Part shown: positions 1-8,729 of the stretch, piece after piece
Layout of the letters: each line of letters begins with the position of its first letter
How positions within the stretch are numbered: position 1 is the first letter of the stretch
Assembly (NCBI GenBank): GCA_001404055.1
Contig: CXTY01000017.1
Span: 212,386 to 276,385, forward strand
Direction of reading: 5' to 3'
Source of the DNA: Roseibium album
GTDB taxonomy: Bacteria; Pseudomonadota; Alphaproteobacteria; Rhizobiales; Stappiaceae
DNA: 64,000 bases
Notes under the pieces: generated by a model
The model's database searches: none
The model's input: only the letters and a program-made list of their open reading frames with translations
Told to the model about the DNA's origin: nothing
Program-made: the position numbers and the translations under genes

Positions 1-479
1 TTGCCAACGCCTGCCGGAAACACGGTACAGCCGAGAGCAATAGCACCCTGATCGAGAATGAAACCGCCTGGCGTCAGGTGATAGGAAAAGGCGTTCAAAA
101 CAATATCGCCTTTGCGGAAACCTGCGGCGAAGAGGCTACGGGCACCATTCCAGGGATCAAGGCCAGGGGCTTGAGGTTCCCAGATCGGTCCGGGCGACAT
201 GAACACACGGGCAGCACCAGACAGATCTCCCGCCAGAAAACCGCCAAAGGGAGGGTTGGCTTTTTGTCTGTGAAGGAGATCGGATTTCCGAAGAACGTGC
301 AATTTGGCAAGTGCTGAGCGACCCGTAACAGAGCCTAGATCTTGCTCTGCAAGGTGCTCGGCCCAAGCCTCGGAATTGGCAATGGCATGTGCCAGTAAAG
401 CCGGTAATTTTGCAAATAGATCCCGCTCGCGCTCAGCAGTATCCTGCCGCTCGCGCGTATCAAACTGAATGTCGCTCAT
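1..479 (-). CDS. Phenylacetate-CoA-ligase-like AMP-forming enzyme (3' part outside window)
   Basis: An open frame starts at ATG 477-479 and runs off the left edge without a stop, giving about 159 residues. The protein carries the N-terminal features of the PaaK-like adenylate-forming family: a short helical start, a 'MSPGPIWEP' stretch, and 'LNAFSYHLTPGGF' followed by a 'GALALGCTVFPAG'-like segment. Family members activate aryl or acyl acids to CoA thioesters with ATP. It lies 30 bp downstream of livF on the same strand and is probably the last gene of the acyl-CoA ligase/Liv transporter operon. This suggests the imported substrate is a carboxylic or aromatic acid rather than an amino acid. 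The AMP-binding core is outside the window, so the substrate cannot be judged. Confidence 0.8.
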   Translation of the reverse strand, partial: MSDIQFDTRERQDTAERERDLFAKLPALLAHAIANSEAWAEHLAEQDLGSVTGRSALAKLHVLRKSDLLHRQKANPPFGGFLAGDLSGAARVFMSPGPIWEPQAPGLDPWNGARSLFAAGFRKGDIVLNAFSYHLTPGGFILDQGAIALGCTVFPAGVG

Positions 480-509
480 TGTCGTCTCCGCCTGTTGAAG
501 CCTGCGAAA

Positions 510-1352
510 TCAGGCCAGCCAGCGTTTCCTTCGCTTATAGTGTTTTACATTCCGGAACGAGCGACGGCCTTCGCCGCCAACGCCCAGATAAAACTCTTTC
601 ACATCCTCGTTTTCCCGGAGGGCTTTCGCATCTCCATCCAGGACAATCCGTCCAGATTCTAGGATGTAGCCGTAAGTCGCGTATTTCAGCGCCACATTGG
701 TATTTTGTTCAGCCAGCAGGAAGGAGACGCCCTCCTGTTCATTGAGCTGGCGAACAATTTCAAAGATTTCTTCCACCAGCTGCGGAGCGAGACCCATGCT
801 GGGTTCGTCAAGCAGGATCATCTTGGGTCGGCTCATCAAGGCGCGCCCGATCGCACACATCTGCTGTTCACCACCTGACGTATAGCCAGCCTGGCTTTGA
901 CGTCTTTCACGCAGACGAGGGAAATAGTTATAGACCATCTCCAGGTCGGCCTTCACAGCGCTGTACCCGTCCTTGCGGGTATATGCGCCTGTCAGCAAAT
1001 TCTCTTCAATGGACAGGTGTCCGAAACAATGCCGGCCTTCCATCACCTGGATACAGCCACGGCGAACCAGATCGTTCGGAGACAGAGCCTGAACTTCTTC
1101 ATTGTCGAACAGGATCTTTCCCTTGGTCACTTCACCGCGTTCCGCACCAAGCAGGTTTGACACTGCCTTCAATGTGGTCGTCTTGCCGGCGCCGTTTGCA
1201 CCGAGAAGAGCTACAATTCCGCCTTTCGGTACGGTCAGGGACACGCCCTTCAGCACCAGAATAATATGGTCATAAATGACCTCGATATTATTGACCGACA
1301 GGATCGTTTCTGCCGTTTCAACCGCATTTTGTTCTACATCCAGCAATGCCAT
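510..1352 (-). CDS. livF: Branched-chain-amino-acid-type ABC transporter ATP-binding protein LivF
   Basis: A 280-residue cytoplasmic ATPase that powers the LivHM permease pair. Walker A is GANGAGKT, the signature is TSGGEQQM (the LSGGQ position) and Walker B is MILLDEPSMGL, followed by a switch histidine region. The frame is open further upstream, but ATG 1352 (MALLDVEQ) is preceded by a good GGAGAG ribosome site, and the family starts shortly before the 'ILSVNNIEVIYDHIILVLKGVSL' beta strands, so I chose it. The C-terminal tail (about 25 basic residues) is slightly longer than usual for LivF. It sits downstream of the binding-protein gene, separated by a highly structured 126-bp gap, and upstream of the PaaK-like ligase gene. 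Confidence 0.93.
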   Translation of the reverse strand: MALLDVEQNAVETAETILSVNNIEVIYDHIILVLKGVSLTVPKGGIVALLGANGAGKTTTLKAVSNLLGAERGEVTKGKILFDNEEVQALSPNDLVRRGCIQVMEGRHCFGHLSIEENLLTGAYTRKDGYSAVKADLEMVYNYFPRLRERRQSQAGYTSGGEQQMCAIGRALMSRPKMILLDEPSMGLAPQLVEEIFEIVRQLNEQEGVSFLLAEQNTNVALKYATYGYILESGRIVLDGDAKALRENEDVKEFYLGVGGEGRRSFRNVKHYKRRKRWLA

Positions 1353-1373
1353 TCCGCTCTCTCCTGGGAGGCC

Positions 1374-1465
1374 CCGCCGCATCCAGAGTGTTTTAAACAC
1401 TCTGTTGTTTCATTTCCGGACGGCAAGCAATTGTGCACTGCTTGTCGGAAAATCAGATGCGGCGG
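1374..1465 (-). other. Intercistronic multi-stem RNA structure between the binding-protein gene and livF
   Basis: The gap contains three nested inverted repeats. An outer pair, CCGCCGCATC (1374-1383) and GATGCGGCGG (1456-1465), is perfect over 10 bp. Inside it lie a palindrome at 1384-1404 (CAGAGTGTTT / AAACACTCTG arms) and a second imperfect hairpin at about 1419-1454 (TCCG..CAAGCA / TGCTTGTCGGA arms). On the transcript these could fold as a three-way junction ending just before the livF ribosome site. There is no U-tract after it, so a barrier to 3' exonucleases or an attenuator is more likely than a full terminator. This is inference from complementarity only. Confidence 0.6.
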
Positions 1466-1478
1466 AGCAAGCTGCCAA

Positions 1479-2810
1479 TTAGTTCGGGCAGGGTTCCGTA
1501 CGCGCCGGCCAAGGTGCGTTTTTCTCTGCGTATTCAGCAGCTGCTTTTTCAAGCAGAGGCCGGACCAGGTCAGTCATCGGCTCAATCCAGCCGGACGCCT
1601 GACGCCATTGCTTACCGTCCCACTCCTGGATGAACACCGGATGGCTACCAGCATGATCTTCGCAAGTGACTTTCATCGGATGCGCAAAACCAGCAAGACC
1701 AAGTTCTTTCAGGCGTGCTTCGTCAAGATCAAGGGCTTCAAGTCCCATACGCATGTCTGCGCCGGTGATCGCCTTCTTGCCAGTCAGTTCCTGAGCTGTG
1801 CGGATGGCTTCGGTGATGATGACAGAGTTGAGAACGCCACGATTGTAGAGCGTGCTCCCAATGGTTTCCGCATCGGTCGAGGAAAGGCCGGCATCAACGA
1901 CATACTTCTGAATGTCGTCCAGAGCCGCGAATTCACGGCCAACGCCAGAGAAGTTCATGGCCTTGTAGCCCTTGGCACCTTCACCGCCGGCAGCTGCATC
2001 GTCATCGCCAGCCGACCACCAGACACCAATGAATTTGTCCATCGGGAACCGGATCTTGACAGCTTCCTTGATAGCAGTCGGGTTCATAGCACCCCAACCC
2101 CACATGACCATGTAGTCAGGACGGTCACGGCGAACGTTCAACCACTGCGAGGACTGGTTCTGCATCTCGGCGCCAGGCACCGGATATTGCATCAGCTCAA
2201 AACCGTATTTTTCGGAAAGCTGTTCCAGAAGCGGTATCGGCTCGCGGCCGTAACCGGCATCAAGGAAGATGTAACCGATCTTCTTGCCCTTGAGGTTCTC
2301 AAGGCCACCTTCCTGCTCACCAATATATTTGATAACCACTGAGGCACCATCCCAGTAAGTGTCCGGCACATTGAAGATCCACGGGAAGACTGTTCCGTCA
2401 GCTGCGGCTGAAAGGCCATACCCCATAGAAAGAACCGGGATCTTGTCGACGCTGGCCTTTGGGATCAACTGCAATGTAATACCAGTGGAATAGGGATTGT
2501 AGACCAGTGCTCCTTTGCCCTTTGTGGCTTCGTAGCACTCAACGCCTTTTTGGGCGTTGTAACCGGTTTCACATTCTTCCGTCACCAGCTTGGCGCCACC
2601 GATGCCGCCATCACGTTCGTTCAGCATCTTAAGATAGTCATGCATCCCGTTGGCGATGTGAATCCCGGATCCAGCATAGGGCCCTGTCCGGTAAGTCAGA
2701 AGCGGAACGTAATTGGTGTCCTCGGCCTGAACCGCTGTTGTCATGACGCCGGAGAGACCGACCCCAATCGCAACGGCGGTTCCCAACGCAAGTTGCTTGA
2801 TGTTCATCAT
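1479..2810 (-). CDS. Periplasmic substrate-binding protein of the Liv-type ABC transporter
   Basis: A 443-residue type I periplasmic binding protein (Peripla_BP_6/LivK class). Start ATG 2810 (MMNIKQ) follows GGAGGAGAAT; the longer open frame upstream encodes an unrelated arginine-rich stretch and was rejected. Residues 1-33 form a signal peptide ending VQA-ED. The mature part has the family's 'YVPLLTYRTGPYAGSGIHIANGMHDY' opening and 'GYIFLDAGYGREPIPLLEQL' inter-lobe region. At over 400 residues it belongs to the longer subgroup usually seen with acyl-CoA ligases rather than classical leucine-binding LivK. It is encoded between livM and livF, so the order G-H-M-K-F is unlike E. coli. The ligand is not evident; short-chain or aromatic carboxylates are plausible from the neighbours. 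Confidence 0.9.
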   Translation of the reverse strand: MMNIKQLALGTAVAIGVGLSGVMTTAVQAEDTNYVPLLTYRTGPYAGSGIHIANGMHDYLKMLNERDGGIGGAKLVTEECETGYNAQKGVECYEATKGKGALVYNPYSTGITLQLIPKASVDKIPVLSMGYGLSAAADGTVFPWIFNVPDTYWDGASVVIKYIGEQEGGLENLKGKKIGYIFLDAGYGREPIPLLEQLSEKYGFELMQYPVPGAEMQNQSSQWLNVRRDRPDYMVMWGWGAMNPTAIKEAVKIRFPMDKFIGVWWSAGDDDAAAGGEGAKGYKAMNFSGVGREFAALDDIQKYVVDAGLSSTDAETIGSTLYNRGVLNSVIITEAIRTAQELTGKKAITGADMRMGLEALDLDEARLKELGLAGFAHPMKVTCEDHAGSHPVFIQEWDGKQWRQASGWIEPMTDLVRPLLEKAAAEYAEKNAPWPARTEPCPN

Positions 2811-2916
2811 ATTCTCCTCCCATGCGGGTCCCGGCATTACGGTACCGCCAGACCAGTTGCGCCATTCCTCACCGGATCGGTCCAAATCCGGATGGCGGGT
2901 AAACAGGCTGGTCTTC

Positions 2917-3993
2917 CTAGTAAGGGAATGGCCAGACCCTGAGTTTTTGTTTCGCGATCTGCCACAGACGGGCAAACCCGTGCGGCTCGACGATCAGAAA
3001 GAAGATGATCAACGCACCGATGATCATGAAAGTCGCGTGTTCAACTGTCTCCGCTGCGATATCGAAACCAAGTATCCCTGGAACAAACTTGAGGATGACC
3101 GGCAGGATCCAGATGAACGCGGCGCCCATGAAAGCGCCACTAAGGCTGCCCAAGCCGCCCAGAATAACCATGAACAGGATCTGGAAGGACAGGCGGATTG
3201 AATAGGACGACGGCTCGGCGGCATTCAGCCAGAAGAAAACCATCATGGCGCCGGCAACTCCGCAGATGAATGATGAAACCGCGAACGCCAACAGCTTGGT
3301 TTGCAAAGGGCGAATGCCCATCAGTTCCGCAGCGATATCCATGTCGCGGATCATCATCCAGGACCGGCCGATCCGGCCGCGTAGAACATTCGCCATCAAA
3401 AACGCTATCAGAACTGTGATTCCCAGAACAACAAAGTAGCGGGCAATCGGCGTCGCCTCGGCACCGGTCACGATAACGCCAAAAACTTCCCGGCGCGGAA
3501 TTTCGATCGCACCTGAAGCATTGTAATTGTAGAGCCACGGAATACGGATGAAGCACCACTCCAGAAAGAACTGTGCCGCCAGCGTAGTCACTGCCAGATA
3601 AAGTCCTTTGATGCGCAGGCTCGGCAGTCCAAAAACAGCCCCAATCGCCGCCGAGAACACGCCGGATACGAGCACCATGAGAATGACATTGGCGTCCGGA
3701 AAGATTGTCGTCAGCTTGTAGGCGGCATAGGCGCCAACGCCCATGAACGCGCCGGTGCCGAGAGACAATTGTCCGCAGTAACCGGTCAATACGTTCAGCC
3801 CGATCGCCGCCAGCGAGAAAACCAGGAACGGGATCATGATGGACGTCAGGAAGAAGTCGTTGGCAAAGGCAGGGATGAGCACAAAGGCAATCATCAGGAT
3901 CGCTGCCAATCCCATCCTGTCCTGCAGGATCGGCATGAGTGCCTGATCCGACTTGTAACTCGTTTTGAATTGGCCAGCTTCGCGATAAAACAT
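2917..3993 (-). CDS. livM: Branched-chain-type ABC transporter permease LivM
   Basis: A 358-residue inner-membrane permease with about nine hydrophobic segments. The family hallmark 'GYCGQLSLGTGAFMGVGAYAAY' lies near residues 70-90 and the cytoplasmic EAA-like loop 'GRIGRSWMMIRDMDIAAELMGI' near 205-228, where the ATPases dock. It pairs with LivH to form the channel. Start ATG 3993 lies only 4 nt after the livH stop, so the two are probably translationally coupled. The N-terminal 20 residues (FYREAGQFKTSYKSD) form a cytoplasmic leader common in this subgroup. A 106-bp gap follows before the binding-protein gene. Confidence 0.93.
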   Translation of the reverse strand: MFYREAGQFKTSYKSDQALMPILQDRMGLAAILMIAFVLIPAFANDFFLTSIMIPFLVFSLAAIGLNVLTGYCGQLSLGTGAFMGVGAYAAYKLTTIFPDANVILMVLVSGVFSAAIGAVFGLPSLRIKGLYLAVTTLAAQFFLEWCFIRIPWLYNYNASGAIEIPRREVFGVIVTGAEATPIARYFVVLGITVLIAFLMANVLRGRIGRSWMMIRDMDIAAELMGIRPLQTKLLAFAVSSFICGVAGAMMVFFWLNAAEPSSYSIRLSFQILFMVILGGLGSLSGAFMGAAFIWILPVILKFVPGILGFDIAAETVEHATFMIIGALIIFFLIVEPHGFARLWQIAKQKLRVWPFPY

Positions 3994-3997
3994 GTGG

Positions 3998-4951
3998 TTA
4001 TATCCGCTCGATGATGCGTTCGCCGAAGAGACCTTGCGGGCGGAACAGAAGGAATATCAGGGCGATGATGTAGGCAAGCCAGGATTCGATACCGCCTCCG
4101 ACCAGCCCTCCCCAGTAGAGTTCACCGATCTTTTCACCAAAGCCAATGATCAGGCCGCCGACAATGGCACCCGGGATCGAGGTGAACCCGCCAAGAATCA
4201 ACACTGGCAAAGCCTTGAAGGCGACAATTTCCAGCGCGAAGGATACGTCCGAACGCGCACCCCACATGATGCCCGTTGCCAGCGCAACCAGGCCTGCCGC
4301 GAACCAGACAATTGCCCAGATCTGGTTGAGGGAAATTCCGACGGAAAGTGCCGCCTGGTGATCATCCGCAACCGCCCTGAGCGCCCGTCCGATCCGGGTC
4401 TTGTTGAAGAAAATGGCGAGCGCCGCCACCATCAAAATGGCGATCACGGCTGCGGCGATATCGATGTGTTGCAGAATAACCAGGCCGCGGTCACCAAATT
4501 CGAAGGCCGTCGAGCCGGTCGGCAACCCGAGTTGCTCTGTGATCATCTGCTTCGGCTCGCCACCGAAAACGAATTCGCCGAACCCGATCAGAAAATAGGT
4601 CAACCCAATGGTTGCCATCAAAAGGATGATGTCGGGCTGGTTAACGAGCGGCCGCATGACCACGCGTTCAACACCATAGGCAAGGACGCCCATGACACCG
4701 ATTGTGAGTATTAGCGCGAGATAAGCCGGCACACCGTTTTCATTCAGACCGACAAGCGTCAGACCGGCAAACACCACCATGATGCCCTGAGCAAAGTTGA
4801 ATACGCCGGAGGCCTTGAAGATCAGCACAAATCCCAGCGCTATCAGCGCGTAGAGAATTCCGGCGACAAACCCTTCCCACAGAACCTGCAGGAAGAAATC
4901 CGGCATCTGGTACATCTGCACGAAGGGATCGATGAAAATGTCGTAGAGCAT
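3998..4951 (-). CDS. livH: Branched-chain-type ABC transporter permease LivH
   Basis: A 317-residue permease of the LivH class with eight or so transmembrane helices. The motif 'GFVLIFKASGVFNFAQGIMVVFAGL' near residues 40-65 and the coupling loop 'TRIGRALRAVADDHQAALSVGI' near 185-206 are typical. It dimerises with LivM. Start ATG 4951 follows a strong GGGGGGAGAG ribosome site 15 bp after the livG stop. Glycine- and methionine-rich later helices match permeases from Liv systems that accompany acyl-CoA ligases. Confidence 0.93.
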   Translation of the reverse strand: MLYDIFIDPFVQMYQMPDFFLQVLWEGFVAGILYALIALGFVLIFKASGVFNFAQGIMVVFAGLTLVGLNENGVPAYLALILTIGVMGVLAYGVERVVMRPLVNQPDIILLMATIGLTYFLIGFGEFVFGGEPKQMITEQLGLPTGSTAFEFGDRGLVILQHIDIAAAVIAILMVAALAIFFNKTRIGRALRAVADDHQAALSVGISLNQIWAIVWFAAGLVALATGIMWGARSDVSFALEIVAFKALPVLILGGFTSIPGAIVGGLIIGFGEKIGELYWGGLVGGGIESWLAYIIALIFLLFRPQGLFGERIIERI

Positions 4952-4966
4952 ATTTTCTCTCCCCCC

Positions 4967-5794
4967 TTAGTGGCTCACGCCGAGATAAGCGTCGATAACG
5001 GCCTGGCTGGCCTGCACTTCTTCCGGCGTTCCATCGGCGATTTTCTTGCCGTAATCGAGCACAACGACACGGTCGGAAAGGTCCATGACAACCCCCATGT
5101 CATGCTCAATCAAAGCGATCGTTGTGCCGAACTCGTGGTTCACATCCAAAATGAACCGGCTCATGTCCTCTTTTTCTTCCAGGTTCATGCCCGCCATCGG
5201 CTCATCGAGCAGCAGCAGTTCGGGCTCCATGGCAAGTGCGCGACCCAGCTCGACCCGCTTTTGAAGTCCATAGGGCAAACGGCCCACAGGCGTTTTGCGG
5301 ATCGCCTGGATCTCCAGAAAATCGATGATGTTTTCAACTTTTCGGCGGTGTTCGATTTCTTCTTGTTCTGCCGGGCCGCGCCATAGCAATTGCCAGAAGA
5401 AGTTCCGATGCATTTTCAAAGAACGCCCGGACATGATGTTGTCCAATGTGGTCATGCCCTTGAACAGCGCAACATTTTGGAATGTACGGGCAATTCCCTG
5501 GCTCGCAGCTTCATAAGGCTTCATCTTCCGGCGGACTTTTCCGCGCCAGGAGATGGTCCCTTCCTGGGGATGATAAAACCCGTTGATGACATTCAGCATC
5601 GAGGTCTTGCCCGCGCCGTTCGGGCCGATAATTGCCCGAATTTCGCCCTTTTGAATATCGAAGGAGATATCTGTGATCGCCTTCACCCCGCCAAAGGACA
5701 ACGACACATTATCCACACGCAACAGAAAATCACGCTCTGTGTTTCCCTCGGCATCCGCCGTTGCGATCGTTTTATCCGTTACAATGGCGTTCAT
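4967..5794 (-). CDS. livG: Branched-chain-type ABC transporter ATP-binding protein LivG
   Basis: A 275-residue ATPase partner of LivF. Visible motifs are Walker A GPNGAGKT, the Q-loop region 'GIARTFQNVALF', the signature 'LPYGLQKRVELGRALAM' (diverged from LSGGQ, as usual in LivG), Walker B 'LLLLDEPMAGMN' and the switch 'ALIEHDMGVVMDLSDRVVVLDYG'. The start ATG overlaps the acyl-CoA ligase stop by 4 bp (ATGA) and has GGAGG at good spacing, implying translational coupling. The N-terminal 20 residues before the first strand are a low-complexity leader. Confidence 0.93.
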   Translation of the reverse strand: MNAIVTDKTIATADAEGNTERDFLLRVDNVSLSFGGVKAITDISFDIQKGEIRAIIGPNGAGKTSMLNVINGFYHPQEGTISWRGKVRRKMKPYEAASQGIARTFQNVALFKGMTTLDNIMSGRSLKMHRNFFWQLLWRGPAEQEEIEHRRKVENIIDFLEIQAIRKTPVGRLPYGLQKRVELGRALAMEPELLLLDEPMAGMNLEEKEDMSRFILDVNHEFGTTIALIEHDMGVVMDLSDRVVVLDYGKKIADGTPEEVQASQAVIDAYLGVSH

Positions 5795-7776
5795 TCGGCA
5801 GCCTCCTGAAGACCCTTGCCGGCGTCATGTGCGGTCATGTCACGGATTTCAACAGTCGCTTCGATTGTGCCCTTCCGACCATCTTCGAAGGTCACTTCCG
5901 TGCGCACGTGTTTCGAAGACGAACCATCATAAAGTGCCTCGATCAACGGCGCGTAGCGGTCTGCGATGAAAGTTCTGCGAACTTTCTGGGTCCGCGTCAG
6001 TTCCCCGTCATCTGCATCAAGTTCCTTGTGAAGGATCAAAAAGCGCGTGATCTGGGCGCCCGCCATCATCGGTTCCTGCGAAAGGTCCCGGTTGACCTGA
6101 TCGACATGACCTTCCAACATTTTGTAGACGTCCGGATTCGCAGCCAACTCCTGGTAAGAGGCGTAATTGACGTTGTTCCGCTCGGCCCAGGACCCAACAG
6201 CCGTCAGATCGATATTAATGAATACACCAACCATATCCTGTTCATGGCCGAAGGCGACTGCCTCCTTGATGTTCGGGAAGAACTTCAACTTGTTCTCGAT
6301 GTATTTCGGTGCGAACAAGGACCCGCTGTTGAGCTTGCCGACGTCTTTTGCCCGGTCGATGATTTTCAGGTGACCATTATCGGTGATGATGCCCGCATCG
6401 CCCGTATGAACCCAACCATCCGGGGTTTTGGTTTTTTCAGTGGCTTCGTCATTCTTGAAATAGCCAACGAAAACGCCCGGTGAGCGGTACATGACTTCGC
6501 CGTTGTCGGCGATCTTAAGTTCCACATCAGGTGCCGGCTTGCCGACTGTGTCTCCAAAAATCTCGCCGTCCGGCTGCAGCGTAATGTAAACGCTGGCCTC
6601 GGTCTGGCCATAGAGCTGCTTCAGGTTCAGTCCGAGTGCACGGTAGAACTGAAAGATCTCCGGACCGATCGCTTCACCAGCGGTATAACCAACCTTCATC
6701 CGGGTCAGTCCCATGCGGTTTTTCAAGGGCCCATAGACGCAAAGCTCACCGAGGCGGTAAAGAAGCCGATCCTTGAGAGCCACCTGTTCACCGTTCAGGA
6801 TCTTTTCGCCCACATTGCGAGCAACGCCCATGAAATAGTCAAACATGCGGCGCTTGAATTTGCCGGCATCTTCCATGCGGACCATGATCTGGGTCAGCAT
6901 GTTTTCAAACACGCGCGGCGGCGCAAAGAAGTAGGTCGGCGCAATTTCAAGCCGGTCGACGTCAATCGTGTCCATGCTCTCGGGGCAATTGACGCAATAT
7001 CCGGCCGTGAAGGCTTGAGCGAGCGAAAAGACATGATCGCCGATCCATGCCATCGGCAGGTAAGCCAGCACTTCTTCGGTCTCATTCAGCTTGTCAAAAG
7101 TATTACCGTTGCGCGCCGAAATGACGAGATTATCGAAGGATAGCATGACGCCCTTAGGACGCCCGGTGGTCCCGGACGTATAAAGCATTACGGCAACATC
7201 AGCGCCTTTGCCGCCAGCAAAGCCTTTTTCCCATTCGCCTGTCAGAGACGCATCTTGGGCAAGCAGATCGCGGCCTTTTTCCTGAAGTTTCGCATACGCA
7301 TGCAAGTGGGCATGATCGTAGTCGCGAAGTCCGCGCTCTTCATCGTAGATGATGTCCGTCAGGCTCGTGACTTCTTCAGAAATGCCCTGCAGCTTGTCGA
7401 CCTGCTCCTGATCTTCCACGACCGCAAACTTGACCTCGGCATGGCCAAGGACAAAGGCCATTTCTTCAGCAACCGAATCTGCATAGACAGGAACCGGAAC
7501 TGCGCCGAGCGCCTGTGCTGCAACCATGGACCAGTAGAGGCGAGGTCGGTTTGCCCCGACAATGGCGATCTTGTCTCCCGGACCGAGGCCCAGTGATTTC
7601 AATCCGATTGAAAATGCGCGAATTTCTTCAAACACCTCGGACCAGGTCCAGCTCTGCCAGATCCCTAAATCCTTTTCCCGGAACGCTGTCCGGTTTCCGA
7701 ATACCTTCACATTGTGCAGAAGGATTTTCGGAAAGGTGTCATCCCCACGCAGCGAAGCGCTGGTCGGCCCTACCAT
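5791..7776 (-). CDS. Long-chain acyl-CoA synthetase-like AMP-binding ligase
   Basis: A 661-residue adenylate-forming enzyme that would convert a carboxylate, ATP and CoA to acyl-CoA. The P-loop-like motif 'VMLYTSGTTGRPKGVMLS' is near residue 200, the acyl-binding region 'YGQTEASVYI' near 390 and 'DGWVHTGDAGIITDNGHLKIIDRAKD' near 455-480; the length is typical of bacterial FadD15/FACS-type enzymes. It is the first gene of the operon, overlaps livG by 4 bp and has a GGGGAAG ribosome site. Fusion of ligase and Liv transporter genes in one operon suggests activation of the substrate straight after uptake. The chain length or aromaticity of the substrate cannot be read from sequence. Confidence 0.92.
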   Translation of the reverse strand: MVGPTSASLRGDDTFPKILLHNVKVFGNRTAFREKDLGIWQSWTWSEVFEEIRAFSIGLKSLGLGPGDKIAIVGANRPRLYWSMVAAQALGAVPVPVYADSVAEEMAFVLGHAEVKFAVVEDQEQVDKLQGISEEVTSLTDIIYDEERGLRDYDHAHLHAYAKLQEKGRDLLAQDASLTGEWEKGFAGGKGADVAVMLYTSGTTGRPKGVMLSFDNLVISARNGNTFDKLNETEEVLAYLPMAWIGDHVFSLAQAFTAGYCVNCPESMDTIDVDRLEIAPTYFFAPPRVFENMLTQIMVRMEDAGKFKRRMFDYFMGVARNVGEKILNGEQVALKDRLLYRLGELCVYGPLKNRMGLTRMKVGYTAGEAIGPEIFQFYRALGLNLKQLYGQTEASVYITLQPDGEIFGDTVGKPAPDVELKIADNGEVMYRSPGVFVGYFKNDEATEKTKTPDGWVHTGDAGIITDNGHLKIIDRAKDVGKLNSGSLFAPKYIENKLKFFPNIKEAVAFGHEQDMVGVFINIDLTAVGSWAERNNVNYASYQELAANPDVYKMLEGHVDQVNRDLSQEPMMAGAQITRFLILHKELDADDGELTRTQKVRRTFIADRYAPLIEALYDGSSSKHVRTEVTFEDGRKGTIEATVEIRDMTAHDAGKGLQEAAE

Positions 7777-8163
7777 GTATCGTTTCTTCCCCTAGAACAC
7801 CCTGCGCCCGGTGGAGCGCAAACAAGATGCTCTTTCATTTCAGAACAGATCAACTTGTCCGTCTTTACGCGGCACCGCGTGCACACGGGTTGATCTGGAA
7901 GGCGCCCCAGTTTTTTCGGGGTCGTTTTCCCATCAGATATGAAACTACCTGCCGAGCGAACCTTCAACCGCTAATTTGCAGCTGGCTCGCCTGAGGGGCG
8001 TCTCATTTCCGATGAAGACAAGCTAGAGGCTGCTATTTTCAGCAATATGATTCAAATATTTCTAATTGTGTCGTTTACGCTGCAAGTGCGAATTGCAAAT
8101 AGGCCTAAAGCGTTTCCAAGCAGAGAAAACGTAAAAATATCTGATATTTTTCAGTAAGTTATA
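7777..8163. promoter_or_regulatory. Non-coding leader of the acyl-CoA ligase/Liv operon with a candidate operator
   Basis: I see no supportable gene in these 387 bases. They contain a perfect inverted repeat ACGCGG-CA-CCGCGT at 7867-7880, bracketed by GATCAAC (about 7849) and GTTGATC (about 7890), some 90 bp upstream of the ligase start. A TetR-type repressor of fatty-acid metabolism would be a reasonable binder, but no such gene lies next to it. The distal half (8030-8160) is AT-rich. Confidence 0.4.
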
Positions 8164-8541
8164 TCAACATTCAAAATCAACGTCTGTTTTTTTGAGAGCG
8201 ACTGCCTTTTGAAGGAATTCATCGATTCGGCTGTTCGCAACCAGCTTGGTCTTGGTGAATCGCACACATCCCTTGCCGACACTCAGGCCTTTCAGAAGTA
8301 CGCCTTCAGGATCAATTTTCGTCGCATCGCCGACTTAAAGACTGACATAATTGCGTTGCGCATTGAGATGAAAGAAAAATTCACCATCCAGCGCATACCC
8401 GAGCATCTTGTTGTGGATGTGCTCCTTGATTGAAGGTTCCGCGGATTTTATCAAGTTCCGTATCTGCAATACCTTTTGTCGTCGCCAGTCATCGTCAAGT
8501 TGCTCCAGATATTCTTGAGGTGTCTCAGCGCTGTGTTGCAT
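8164..8541 (-). pseudogene. DUF1801-family gene interrupted by an in-frame TAA
   Basis: Reading from ATG 8541 (MQHSAETPQEYLEQL; GGAAAAGG ribosome site) gives a DUF1801 (YdhG-like) domain: 'LIKSAEPSIKEHIHNKMLGYALDGEFFFHLNAQRNYVSL', then a TAA at 8335-8337, then in the same frame 'VGDATKIDPEGVLLKG' and 'LSVGKGCVRFTKTK', ending at TGA 8164-8166. Family members read 'VSLYVG' here, so one base change of a tyrosine codon (TAT/TAC) to TAA explains the break. The rest of the frame is undamaged over 57 codons, so the change is recent or a sequencing error. DUF1801 proteins are small and poorly characterised. Confidence 0.75.
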
Positions 8542-8729
8542 TTGCCTTTTCCAAAATCGAACATTTTGATTGAGCCAAACTGTGTCGAAAATGCAGTTGA
8601 CGCAAACCGACGAACTCCACTTTAGCGATTGAGACACGATCGCCGCTGCCCCCTATTCAAGCCCCCTCCACCCTTCGGACTAATTTTACCTTGTTCAGTC
8701 TCTTTCCATTTTGATCTAATCTCATTGTC

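Noticed and set aside
1266..2342. 358-codon plus-strand frame opposite the Liv binding protein
   Set aside because: Shadow of the signal-peptide-bearing binding-protein gene; no family similarity.
8335..8637. 100-residue minus-strand protein taken as a complete gene
   Set aside because: It stops in the middle of the DUF1801 domain and the domain continues in frame after the TAA; annotated as a pseudogene instead.
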